Source of the DNA: Chrysophaeum taylorii
Lineage: Eukaryota > Sar > Pelagophyceae > Pelagomonadales > Pelagomonadaceae
Assembly: GCA_029834535.1 (NCBI GenBank)
Contig: JAQMWT010000362.1
Location: 372,001 to 436,000 of the forward strand
Length of the DNA: 64,000 nucleotides
Direction: 5' to 3'
Each line of letters starts with the position of its first letter. The first letter of the stretch is position 1. A model generated the notes under the pieces. That model worked only from the letters and a program-made list of their open reading frames with translations, made no database searches and had not been told where the DNA came from. This document shows, piece by piece, positions 27,235 to 36,430 of this stretch. The position numbers and the translations under genes were made by a program.

Positions 27235-28626
27235 ATGGCTGAAAGGACGGCGTCACTTGGAAAACGTCCGCGCGCAGGCAGCGAGGTGTCCGAGTGCCCC
27301 GCATTCAAGAACGGGTGTCCGTTCTCGGGGGAGAGTCGGGTGGCTTGCCCTGCGTTCACCGAAGGGTGTCCGTTCAAGCACGCGCGTACGGCCGCCGAGC
27401 TTGAGGCCGTCCTTGCGCGTGTGCCCGAGTCCCACGGTGTCGAGGGGAGCCCCGCGCAGTCGGCGTTAGTGGCTCTGCTGGGGGCGACGCACAAAACGTC
27501 GCTGAAGTTGTCGGGGACGTGCCCGGTGTTCGCGTCAGAGTGTCCGTTCAAGAACGTGGGACCGCTACGAAAGTCGGCTGAGAAGGTGTGGGCGGGGTGG
27601 TGGACGTTCGAGGACGAGGAGGAGGATATGGTCCTCGAGGGGCCGCTGTCTTCGCGGCTCAAGCAAGGCACGCAGGTCGCGCACGCCGAGGCCGAAAACG
27701 TGAAGTTCGTTAAGGCGCTGTTAGAACGCCGGGCGCCGCTCCCGAGCTACGTCGCGCTCCTCGCCGCCCTCCGCCGCGTCTACGCCGCCCTCGAGGACGC
27801 CGCCGATCGCGTCCACGATGGCCCCTGCGCCAGCATCTGCGTCGACTGGGCCCCCAAGCTGCGCCGCGCTGGCCAGCTCGATCGCGACCTGGAGCACTTC
27901 GCTACGCGCGACGCGGCCGCCGTCGCTGCCGCGACCAAGTTCGCCGAAAACTCCCCCGCCGTGCGCGCCTACGTCCGCCGCCTCGAGGCCCTCGATGCTC
28001 CCGAACTCCTCGTCGCCCACCTCTACACGCGGTATCTCGGCGACCTCTCCGGAGGTCAGATCCTAAAGCGAGCTGTTAAGCGCTCCTACCTCGGTGACGA
28101 CGACGCCCGCGGCGTCGACTTCTACAACTTCCCGCTCGTCGGCGGTCCCATCCAGCTGCGTCGCTTCAAGGAAGAATACCGCAGCCAACTCGACACCCTC
28201 CAAGTCGACCTCGACCCCGTCGTCAAAGAAGCCGTCAGAGCGTTCAGACATAACACGGCGCTCCTCTCCGAACTCGACGCATTCTTGGCGATGCCGCCCG
28301 ACCACCCGCCGATCGCGCCGCGACGCGACGGGCAGACGTGCCCATTCCTGGCTGGACCCCGCGCCTCGGCTTCTACTGCTTCTTCGTCGTCTGGGGCCGC
28401 TTGCCCCTTCGCCGCCGCGACGCCCCGACCGATCGCCGCGACGACGACGACGACGTGCCCGTTTGCCAAGACCCGCGACGCACCACCCTCGAAATGCCCC
28501 TTCCACAATTTCGGCCTCAAGGACATCGCCATTGTCGGGTTCCTCGCGGTCGCCATGATTTATCTCGCTACTCTGGCCAAAGAAGCCACTGCGACCCCCT
28601 ATTCTGTTCCTTTTTCTTCTTCTTAA
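27235..28626 (+). CDS. HMOX: Heme oxygenase with ten Cys-Pro heme-regulatory-type motifs and a tail anchor
   Basis: 463 residues from the ATG at 27235; the open frame extends upstream into R1c but that part is repeat. The heme oxygenase domain covers about residues 135-345: LSSRLKQGTQVAHAEAEN supplies the proximal His150, and YTRYLGDLSGGQILKRAV is the distal-helix signature with the Gly/Asp/Gly residues needed for activity. It opens heme to biliverdin, CO and iron, in algae often for bilin synthesis. Cys-Pro motifs occur at about residues 21, 28, 38, 45, 96, 103, 369, 390, 408 and 421; the first six form three copies of CP[AV]FxxxCPF. A hydrophobic segment (DIAIVGFLAVAMIYLATLA) near the C-terminus suggests tail anchoring in a membrane, as in HO-1/HO-2 rather than soluble plastid HOs. 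Confidence 0.9.
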   Translation: MAERTASLGKRPRAGSEVSECPAFKNGCPFSGESRVACPAFTEGCPFKHARTAAELEAVLARVPESHGVEGSPAQSALVALLGATHKTSLKLSGTCPVFASECPFKNVGPLRKSAEKVWAGWWTFEDEEEDMVLEGPLSSRLKQGTQVAHAEAENVKFVKALLERRAPLPSYVALLAALRRVYAALEDAADRVHDGPCASICVDWAPKLRRAGQLDRDLEHFATRDAAAVAAATKFAENSPAVRAYVRRLEALDAPELLVAHLYTRYLGDLSGGQILKRAVKRSYLGDDDARGVDFYNFPLVGGPIQLRRFKEEYRSQLDTLQVDLDPVVKEAVRAFRHNTALLSELDAFLAMPPDHPPIAPRRDGQTCPFLAGPRASASTASSSSGAACPFAAATPRPIAATTTTTCPFAKTRDAPPSKCPFHNFGLKDIAIVGFLAVAMIYLATLAKEATATPYSVPFSSS

Positions 28627-31460
28627 GATCGACGACAAAAATAACAGCAAGAACAACACAAAGCCCGGAAACGTACGTCTCCCAACAAGTCTGACTTTAT
28701 TTTCGGGCTCCTAGGATGCTTATGGTAAAAAACTTCCATAGCAGTTTGGGTGTGTCTGACAGCCAGCTTCTATGTTGTTCTTGTTTATCAAACAGCCACA
28801 ATCTGGGTTACACTTGAAGTGCTGACACTGAAGGAGCGAACCGAGGGTGCCAGTGAACGCCCTAATACGTCGTAAACGTAACGCGTCTCGACTTCTTCGG
28901 TATCCAGATGCGTTGCGGGCAGGTAGAGTGCACGCGACAATTCCCTCTGAATACCATCATAGGACGCTTCCAAGGCTACATCGGTCTCTGCCCAAGGAAT
29001 CGGGACATGTTCTCTCTTCGCAAATTGGCACAATTATTATTAGCAGCGACATGCGCCAAATAAAGCATTGGACAGCAAGTCATGCATGACAATGACGAAC
29101 GAGACCGAGGAGTCGGGCGTGGTGTGAGAGGAGGTTTTTTGCGGCAAGAAGTGCCTGACATTTTTCGCGAAGGCTGCGTTATACATCGCAGTCCGCACCG
29201 ACGGCCCCATTGTCAACACACCCGTCGGTACACCTGGTTGTTGAAGCCGCGTCTCCAAGTACCTGATAGTAGGTAGTAGCTAACTTCCCACCGGACAGCG
29301 TGAGTCCGTGGTCTGGGTTCTCTCGCGGTCTTAGGCCCCGACTCGAGGTCGCTATCCTCCGTGCGTTTCAGCATTTGCGAATATTCTCGGCACCACGTGC
29401 ACAGTGCTGGAGGCGCCGCCATTCTCCCAAGAGTCTCAGATGTTTTCCGCCGGGATAAAGCAGAAGCAGCAGCACGATGTCGTCATTGCCGAGCCATTCA
29501 CACAACGAACGACGGCTATTCATCACGCGCAGCCAATCAAAAGTTTACCGTGCTGACATGGCACATTGTCACCTGTTCGGCGGCGCGCACATACATCCGA
29601 GGAAATGGTGGCTGCGATCGACGTCGACCTTGTACCATCAAACACTGTAATCCGTGCGTCATCATCTAGGGACACTCTCTGCTCCATTGCTGGCACAGCA
29701 CGCGACGCGATGATTTCTTTCGACCACCGGTGGAGTACGATGTGACGGCCAAAATGTATCTCGTAAAGTGCGATACGCGACATATTAGAGCGCCAGATGC
29801 GATGAGGTGCGGACGAAATATCGAACACCGCAGGAGAAAAGTCGCACAGTAGCCCGGCGTGTTGTTGTTCCACTGAAACTCTGATCGTAGCCATCCGCTA
29901 CAAGAGACCGCCGGATCGACGCTGTCGTCGTAAGGGGTACAGACAGAACACATCATCCAAGCAACGCAACCCACACGCCGTTGAATATCAACACTGGGTA
30001 TCGCAGCTCCTCTCAAAGGGATCTTGCCTTCCGGCGTTTAAGCATAATGGCAAAACTCCTGAGACTAACATCGCGATGGCTTCTTGAAACGCTTGCTGAT
30101 AGTCATACCGAGCTAATGCTTAGACAGCGATGTTGCAGTTTTGAAGATTGCGGTGCTGAGGTTGCCGCTGCTGCTTCGCGCAAGTGGCTACCAACCACGA
30201 GCCCAATTAAGGGAGCAAGTAACTCCCCGCGCCTGGTTCGCGCGATTGCTTTTCAGACACGACGCGCGATAAAAAACCGTGTGGGGTGGAGCAACCGGCC
30301 TAAGGCGGCGGTAGATGACAATCGGTTAGCCACACGGCAGCGAATAGCGGCAGCACGAAATAGCAGAGTGGTTTTACGAGTAGGTCTTTGATGGCGCCAG
30401 CTTGAGTGCCGCGGCAAAAGAGTAGAATCTGGCACACTCTGCTGCTCGCGTTGATCGTGGGGTCTCTAGTGTCGTCAAGCAAGTCTCCATGTGCCGTAAC
30501 AGCGCGCCTGGCTTGTCGCGCCCTCTAACTCCGCCCACCGCCACGGCGCGCACAGCCGACCGACCACACAAAGCCAATTAGTTAGCGCAAGACCTGCGTT
30601 TTTAATCGAGCGTTCGGACCCACCTATAGCCCACTGCCAAAGAAACAAGTTTGAGCTTTAAGCATGGAGATCGTAGAATCCGACGCGCTCGGCCGAGGTC
30701 GAAACAATGAGTCGAAAGGGGAACGTTCCCGACGCGACTTTCCCTCCCCCGCGTCTACCTTGCTCCCCGCACCTTCCTCTTCCCCGCGACTTCCCAGTGA
30801 CTTTGGTCGCACTGTTGTGTTCGTGATGGAGAACTTATTTACTGGCTGTACCTGCGTCTTGCGAGAGCATCGGTCCTCCCGGCGTGGGTTGGCACCTGCT
30901 CGCCTCCATGGCGGGCCGTTTGGCAGCCGTAACGTTCGCTGCGGGACGGTCGGGTGGCGCAGAAGCAAGTTGACGACGAAACTGATCGATAGTCAAAATG
31001 TTCGCGGTCTCTAAAACGAGCAGAAGATGAAAGATTTTCTGGCGATTATGCGGAGGCGACGTACTTATGCGGCCATGTACAAGGAAAACTTAATTCATTG
31101 GGGAATCATTCGTTGGAGGAAGAGGGTGGAATCACACACCTGTTTGCTCGGGTCAACTTCCTGCTGAAGAAAAAAGCCACCAAGGCCAACAAGGAGCGGT
31201 CGTGACTTTCAGCTCCTCGGTGGCAAGGTCATGGCGAGACAACAGCGAAGAACTGATTCGAGCCTCGGCTTGCTTGATGGTTCTACTACTCGTGTCGCTA
31301 ATGAAGCTAAAGGTCGTGATGTCGGGGTGGGTCGTGCTCGTATTTATTACTCCTGCACCTTGGAGCTGACCCTAAACTTTTGCCTTACCCTTGCTAATGA
31401 CGACAGACACTACGTCACAAAACTACAAAACGAAGAAAAGAAGCTTCTTGGAACTTTGTT
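28627..31460. other. Gene-poor block of lower GC with eroded coding pieces
   Basis: Composition is visibly more AT-rich than the flanking genes. The minus strand carries protein-like pieces in different frames: 29523-29894 (SRIALYEIHFGRHIVLHRW), 29040-29258 (TAMYNAAFAKNVRHFLPQ) and 28788-29033 (VPIPWAETDVALEASYDGI). The + strand at about 31018-31205 reads SGDYAEATYLCGHVQGKL and THLFARVNFLLKKKA up to a stop. None belongs to a family I recognise. These are probably remains of one or more foreign or host genes. Confidence 0.4.
30860..30957 (+). repeat. SINE-like repeat, diverged partial copy D
   Basis: About 98 bp resemble the 5' part of the repeat at 63706 (TTGGCACCT, CGCCTCC, GGGCCG, TTGGCAGCCG and AACGTTCGC in order) with many substitutions. 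The 3' part with the TTAG tail is missing. It is the oldest copy in the window. Confidence 0.55.
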
Positions 31461-32381
31461 ATGCTGCTTCTGTCTTGGTTGTGGATCCAGGTCGTCGTCG
31501 GCGGCGAGTGTGGAGGGAAGGGGCCGTGGTCGTTCGATGTGAACGTTGACCCGTCTGGCGTCCACGAGGCGCTCCGGAGGGATGGGGCCGCCATCCTGAG
31601 GGTGGTGGAGGAGCCGGAGGAAGTGAGCGATTGGCAGGAGTTGGCTGCAACGTTGCCGCAGCGCGTGTTCGGGGATGGGCTGGTGTCGAAACCGATGGTC
31701 GCGGGGGTGCACCTCGAGCAGCGCGCTCTCGAGTCGCGGCTGTCGAACAACTTCACCTACGTCCAGGCGTCGCTGCTGCCTCATACGGACGGGTTTATTT
31801 ACGGGGACCACCAGCCCGACTACGTGGTGCTGCTGGTCGAGTCGCAGAGCGAGGAGGGGGGCGAGAGTTTTGTCGTGGACGGCGAGAAGGTCTTGTCAAG
31901 GCTCGCCAAGGCCGATAAGCTTTGGAGGACCGATTTCGATTTGACCGAGCACTCGCCGCCGGGCGTCGTCGAAGGCCGTCGGGCCGTCGGGCCCCTGGTG
32001 CGCCGCGCCGGCGAGAGACTGTGGTGGCGCCGCCAGGTCAGCGTGCGGGCGGGCGAAGAGTCGAGCAAGGATCCGAGGGTGGGGGCGAGGCCGCACGCGT
32101 ACCAGTCGCTATGGACGCCGCTCGTTCCGGAGGACCAGGCGCTTCTCGACGAGGTCGACGCCGCCATCCAGGACGAGTCGCGCGAGGTCCCACGCTTCAA
32201 GGTCCCGGCGGGCCGCGCGCTCCTTCTCGACAACTACCGCTTGCTCCACGCGCGCGAGGCGTACGGGGGCCCCACCGAGCGCCGCGTCTGGCGCGTCTGG
32301 ATCTGGACAACTCAGTCACTCGGGATCCCCGACGGCGTCCCGCAAGTCGCCTCCACCACGGAGGCGGGAAATCTCCTGTAA
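31461..32381 (+). CDS. TauD/clavaminate-synthase-like Fe(II)/2-oxoglutarate dioxygenase
   Basis: 306 residues. A short hydrophobic N-terminus (MLLLSWLWIQVVVGG) looks like a signal peptide or anchor. The metal triad is His108 and Asp110 in LLPHTDGF and His263 in YRLLHAREAYGG, with Arg in RRVWRVWIW placed to bind 2-oxoglutarate. This spacing is that of TauD/TfdA-type oxygenases (gamma-butyrobetaine/clavaminate synthase group), usually hydroxylating small molecules; the substrate is unknown. Upstream is the gene-poor block; 34 bp downstream is the stop of the convergent LOG-like gene. Confidence 0.82.
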   Translation: MLLLSWLWIQVVVGGECGGKGPWSFDVNVDPSGVHEALRRDGAAILRVVEEPEEVSDWQELAATLPQRVFGDGLVSKPMVAGVHLEQRALESRLSNNFTYVQASLLPHTDGFIYGDHQPDYVVLLVESQSEEGGESFVVDGEKVLSRLAKADKLWRTDFDLTEHSPPGVVEGRRAVGPLVRRAGERLWWRRQVSVRAGEESSKDPRVGARPHAYQSLWTPLVPEDQALLDEVDAAIQDESREVPRFKVPAGRALLLDNYRLLHAREAYGGPTERRVWRVWIWTTQSLGIPDGVPQVASTTEAGNLL

Positions 32382-32415
32382 AATTAGAATTATAAGTCCC
32401 CTGTAAAAGTAATAA

Positions 32416-33090
32416 TTAGCTGCGGCCGCGCGCGAGGGCGATCCCGCAGAGCGCGCCGACGGCGAAAGCCGAAAATAAGAGCGTTGCGGCGGGCGGCGAC
32501 TGGCGGCGGCGCCGCGGCGGGGGGGCTCCTCCAGCTTGCTGCTGCGAGCGGTCCTCGCACCAGCGGAGGAGGTCAGCGACGGAGGTAGCGGGGTAGATTA
32601 TCGAGCTCGGCGACTTCCTGAGGAGTTTGTCGCGGAAGGCGCGGTCGAGCTGGGCGAGCAAGCCGTCGTAAAAGCCGTCGACGTTCAAGAGCGCGACGGG
32701 TTTTGCGGAGCAAAAATCGAGCTGCGAGAGCGCTGCGGCTTCGAGGAGCTCGTCCAACGTGCCGACACCACCCGGGAGCGCGACGATGACGTCGGCCTGC
32801 GCCGCGAGGAGTCTCTTGCGCTCGCCGAGGCTCTCGCCCGTGGCGACCACCATCTCGTCTGCCTCGGCGAAGTCGACACCGTCGACGACGAAGCGCTCGT
32901 GGATGACGCAGACGATGTGACCCCCTGCCTCGCGGCAGGCCTTGTTCATCGCGCCCATGCCGCCCTGCTTGCCGCCGCCGTTGACGAGGACGTGCCCGCG
33001 CCTGGCTACCGCGTCGCCGAGTGCGGCGGCGGACGCCAGGTACGTGTCGGGAGTCGCGCTCGAGGCGGAGGCATACGCCGCGATGCGCAT
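32416..33090 (-). CDS. LOG-family phosphoribohydrolase with C-terminal membrane segment
   Basis: 224 residues from the ATG at 33090 (MRIAAYASASS). The Rossmann-like LOG signature is present: VLVNGGGKQGGMGAMNKAC in place of the usual GGG..GLMG, Arg/Lys in LGERKRLL, and the PGGVGTLDELLE motif (residues 106-117) that defines the family. LOG enzymes release ribose-5-phosphate from nucleoside monophosphates, activating cytokinins in plants; in algae the role is less clear. Unusually, a Pro/Arg linker is followed by a hydrophobic segment (TLLFSAFAVGALCGIALA), suggesting a tail anchor. The open frame continues upstream to 33930, but that part lies antisense to the next gene and is not coding. Divergent from the TPR-methyltransferase. 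Confidence 0.85.
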   Translation of the reverse strand: MRIAAYASASSATPDTYLASAAALGDAVARRGHVLVNGGGKQGGMGAMNKACREAGGHIVCVIHERFVVDGVDFAEADEMVVATGESLGERKRLLAAQADVIVALPGGVGTLDELLEAAALSQLDFCSAKPVALLNVDGFYDGLLAQLDRAFRDKLLRKSPSSIIYPATSVADLLRWCEDRSQQQAGGAPPPRRRRQSPPAATLLFSAFAVGALCGIALARGRS

Positions 33091-33259
33091 CTTGTCGACG
33101 TTTCTTAACACGAACGATGAGCGCCAGGCAGCGACTCTCAGCACCTGAACGGGTACCCACTGACTGCCGCCTTGCAAAACACCCTCACAACAAGACAAGC
33201 CCCCCGAGCAGTTGACTTTCAAAAAAACCCTTTCGTCGTTTTCCTGTGCAAAATCGACG

Positions 33260-34816
33260 ATGTTGCTGTTGGTCGGTTCGTTGGTCCTGCAGCTGCAGCG
33301 GCGCCCCCTTCCGTTGTTGGGCGCCGTGTCCTCCTCCTCCTCCTCCTCCTCCTCCTCGGGAGAGCTGCTGGTCGGCGGGAACGCTGCGTACCTGCGCGGC
33401 GCGCTCGACGAGGCGCTCGAGTTGTATGCCGAGTGCGTCAAGGTCGGCGAGTTTCCGCAGGCGTGCGACTGCGCCGTGAACCTCGCGTCAGTGGTCCTTG
33501 ACCGCCACGGGGACGTCGAGGGCGCGGAGATGCTGTACCGCGGCGCGTTGGAAGCGGCGGCGCACGGGAAATGGCCGGCGCCGCGGCCGGGCGAGCCGTC
33601 CAAGAAGGAGGAGCGAGGGTTCTTCCACGTCGACGCGGCCCACAACCTCGCATCCCTGCTGCAGTCGCGCGCAGCCGAGGCGACGACGACCGAGGCGCGG
33701 CGCGTGCTATTGCGGGAGGCGGCCGCGTTGTACCGGGACGTCGTGCGCGCCGACGAGGCGCGATGGGACGCGTGGGCTAACCTGGGGGCGGCCATGCTCG
33801 ACGCCAACGCTCCAAAACTCGACGCGGCCAAGTGCCTGCAGCATGCCATTCTCGCGGCCGAGCGGGTCGAGAAGGAGTACGAGGCCAACAGGGACGGGCG
33901 CCTCGGGAGCGTTCGCCACGCGATAGCCAAGGCGTACTACGGAATCGGCGAGGCGCTCGGTCATCTCACTCCCGAGGAGCGGGATCGCGCGGCGCGCGAC
34001 GACGACCTCATCCTCCTCGACACCAACCACTCGGCCCAGGTTGTCGAAGAGGCCGCTGCGAACGCCCTCCGTACGGCCGTCGAGCTCGCGAGCGGCGACG
34101 AGACCCTCAAAGCCAAGGCCGAACACGCGCTCGCCGCCGTCAGCCGCGACCTCGACAAGACGCGCGCCTCGCCTGCATTCGTGCGCGCTCTCTTCGACGA
34201 CTTCGCCTCCACCTTCGACGAGCAGCTCGTGGGGGACCTCGCCTACAAGGTCCCCGAGCTGTTGGCGGCCAAGGCGCGCGCCCGCCGCCGCTACGACCTC
34301 GCGTTGGACGCCGGCTGCGGCACGGGACTCCTCGGTCTCTCGGGCCTCGCCGTTTCCACGCTCTACGGTGCGGACATCTCCGCGAAAATGTGCGAGGCGG
34401 CGCGACGCCGCGTCCGGTCCGACGGCGCCAAGGTCTACGACGCGGTCCTCGAGGGCGACCTTCTGGACCCCCAGCTCTATCTCGCGTTAGGAGACAGACC
34501 AGACCTCGTCGCCGCCGCGGACGTCCTCTGCTACTTTGGCGACCTCAAGCCCCTCCTCTCCATGTGGGCGACGGCCCTGCTCCCGGGCGGCGATATCATC
34601 TTCACCGTCGAGTCCCTCGACGACGACGACGACGACGACGCGGGTCCCTGGCGCCTCGCGGCCTCGGGACGCTACGCGCACTCCCGGGCTCACGTCGACG
34701 CGACCGCCGCGAGCCTCGGCCTCCTCCTCGTAGACGCGGATCCCGTTGTAGCACGCCTCGAGAGAGGGCAGCCCGTCAACGCCACGCTGTACGTCCTCCA
34801 CAAGCCTTCGATTTGA
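33260..34816 (+). CDS. TPR-repeat class I SAM-dependent methyltransferase
   Basis: 518 residues from the Met at 33260 (MLLLVGSLVLQLQ), which gives a signal-peptide-like start; an earlier Met at 33212 is possible. A Ser run follows. TPR-like helices cover about residues 35-230 (NAAYLRGALDEALELYAECV, CAVNLASVVLDRHGDVEGAE, WDAWANLGAAMLDANAPKLD). The methyltransferase domain starts near residue 310 after FVRALFDDFASTFDEQLV, with motif I LALDAGCGTGLLGLSG and later YGADISAKMCEAA. This matches the TPR-plus-methyltransferase proteins of bacteria and algae, whose substrates are mostly unknown. The stop is 31 bp from that of the convergent primase gene. Confidence 0.8.
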   Translation: MLLLVGSLVLQLQRRPLPLLGAVSSSSSSSSSSGELLVGGNAAYLRGALDEALELYAECVKVGEFPQACDCAVNLASVVLDRHGDVEGAEMLYRGALEAAAHGKWPAPRPGEPSKKEERGFFHVDAAHNLASLLQSRAAEATTTEARRVLLREAAALYRDVVRADEARWDAWANLGAAMLDANAPKLDAAKCLQHAILAAERVEKEYEANRDGRLGSVRHAIAKAYYGIGEALGHLTPEERDRAARDDDLILLDTNHSAQVVEEAAANALRTAVELASGDETLKAKAEHALAAVSRDLDKTRASPAFVRALFDDFASTFDEQLVGDLAYKVPELLAAKARARRRYDLALDAGCGTGLLGLSGLAVSTLYGADISAKMCEAARRRVRSDGAKVYDAVLEGDLLDPQLYLALGDRPDLVAAADVLCYFGDLKPLLSMWATALLPGGDIIFTVESLDDDDDDDAGPWRLAASGRYAHSRAHVDATAASLGLLLVDADPVVARLERGQPVNATLYVLHKPSI

Positions 34817-34847
34817 CGTCTGCTTCCGCACTCTCCTAATCTACTCC

Positions 34848-36318
34848 TTAGAATAAACCGGCGGCGGCCGCTTCTCTTTCTCGTTGGTCGTGGCGCTCCT
34901 TGGCAACCGCGCCTGTAGAGTTTTGAGGGGTACGGGAGACGCGCAACGGGAGGCAACGCACCGAGCAGAGGAGCGAGGAAGGAGCGCTTGAAAAAGTCGA
35001 CGGCGTGGCCTGCGCGGCTGCTCCGAGAACAATAAGAACAACGGAGGTCATACGGAGGTCGGTCTTCGCGAGGTCGGTGTCGGCTTCGCCGGCGTCGATT
35101 TGCGCCGCGAGGTCCCCGAGCCTGCTCGGGGAAAGTAAAGAAGAAAAGCTCTTTTCGGAAAGGAAAGCACGAGATTAAGACGCACGTAGGCACGGCGCAG
35201 GGGTCGAAGTCCTCGACAATGGTCGGGTCGAAGGGCACGCAGACCCTCCCCGTCTTGGGGTGCGCGGCAAACGGCGCCTTGAGGAGGTGGTTCCGCTGCT
35301 TGGAGACGTTGTCGTCGAGGCGCGGGTAGACGTAGGCAAAGACGGTCTCGTACTTCCAAAGGTCGGAGACGACGGCGCGCTTTTGCTTTTTGGCCGCCGA
35401 GCGGTCGGAAGCGTTAGCCGTCGTCGTCGTCGTCGTCGTCGTCGTCCTGAGCTGCGTCTTGAGCGCGGCCCACTTTTGCGCGGGGGTAGAGTCGCGCGTC
35501 GCCCAGTGGTCCGCGATCAAGGCAGCCGTGTCGTCGGGGAGTCTGCGGAGGACCTTGGTCCAGTTTTCGGGCGTCGCCAGGAGCTGCTGGCCGTCGTCGG
35601 AGACGACGTCGCGCGCGAAAATCGGTTCTACGATGTCGAACGCTCGGGCGAGCGAAGGATGGAGGGGCCAGGTCAGGGCGGCCGCGTGATCGGAGGAGCG
35701 TGCGAGGGAGCAGTAGGAAACGAGGGCCGTCCGCGCCTCGTTGGTGAGTTCTCGCGCGACGCGGTCGCAGACCCAGCAGTGGACGCCGCGGCGGCCAGAG
35801 TAGACCCAAAGCAAATGGTCGAAGCCAAAGTCGTACCTGAGGATCGCGTCGAGGACCTTGACGGCGGCGACGATGAACTGCCAGCACTTGCGGCACACGG
35901 TTGCGCCCTGGCAGCAGGTCCTGACGTCGTCGTAGTCGCTGAGGTCGACGTCGAAGACGAGCTCGCGCTCGTCGGCCCGGAACGAAGGACTCTTGTGGTC
36001 TCGCATCGGCGAGTTGAAGACGGCCCCGATGTCGATTTTGTGGGGCATCTTCTTCAGCATCATCGCCTTGAGCTCGGCGGCGCACCCGAAGGTTTGGTAC
36101 CGGCAATATATGTCGTCTTTGAGCGTGAAGCACAACTCCCGCGTCCCAAGCTTCTCGAGGGGCTTGGTGGGGTCGGGGGAAGGCCCGGGCTCGTAGGCGA
36201 GCCACTGGCAAAACAGCTCGTATGGAAACAGCCGCGCGTAGTACATCCGGAGGAGGTCCTCGCTAAAGGCCGGGCCCTTGTTGTTGTTGTTGTTGTTGTT
36301 GTTTTCGACCTCGGTCAT
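34848..36318 (-). CDS. PRIM1: DNA primase small (catalytic) subunit, four exons
   Basis: 437 residues when spliced: exons on the minus strand are 36318-35186, 35121-35054, 35009-34962 and 34912-34848 (1,314 nt, in frame to a TAA at 34850-34848). The catalytic subunit of the Pol-alpha/primase complex makes RNA primers. REL-type text (RELCFTLKDDIYCRYQTF) precedes catalytic Asp123 and Asp125 in ELVFDVDLSDYDD; a Cys cluster (CCQGATVCRKCW) matches the zinc site; SGRRGVHCWVCD is the family nucleotide-binding motif, and LDDNVSKQRNHLLKAPF follows. Splicing restores VPTLGDLAAQ and HAVDFFKRSFLAPLLG, the expected C-terminus, where the unspliced frame turns Arg-rich. An Asn run near the N-terminus and a Thr run mid-protein come from trinucleotide repeats. 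Confidence 0.93.
34913..34961 (-). other. Primase intron 3 (49 bp, GT-AG)
   Basis: Starts GTGCGTTGCC and ends CTCTACAG on the minus strand. Removal joins APLLG to AVAKERHDQRE and leads to a stop eighteen residues later. Confidence 0.85.
35010..35053 (-). other. Primase intron 2 (44 bp, GT-AG)
   Basis: Starts GTATGACC and ends CCGCGCAG on the minus strand. Removal joins DLAKTDLR to HAVDFFKRSF. An alternative upstream AG breaks the frame. Confidence 0.8.
35122..35185 (-). other. Primase intron 1 (64 bp, GT-AG)
   Basis: Starts GTGCGTCTTAATC and ends CCCGAGCAG on the minus strand. Removal joins DPCAVPT to LGDLAAQIDAGEADTD, the expected primase sequence. Confidence 0.88.
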
Positions 36319-36430
36319 CGTGATGATGGTTTTTCGTTATTGGCGGGACGAATTTGAATCATCTCGTCTTCTGCGGGTAAGGGTGGTGGGTGATCTCTTT
36401 GGCCATCGATCCTCCTCGTCGAGCTCTGTG

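Noticed and set aside
33091-33930. Upstream extension of the LOG open frame
   Set aside because: It is antisense to the TPR-methyltransferase and Ser-rich; the LOG domain begins exactly at the Met at 33090.
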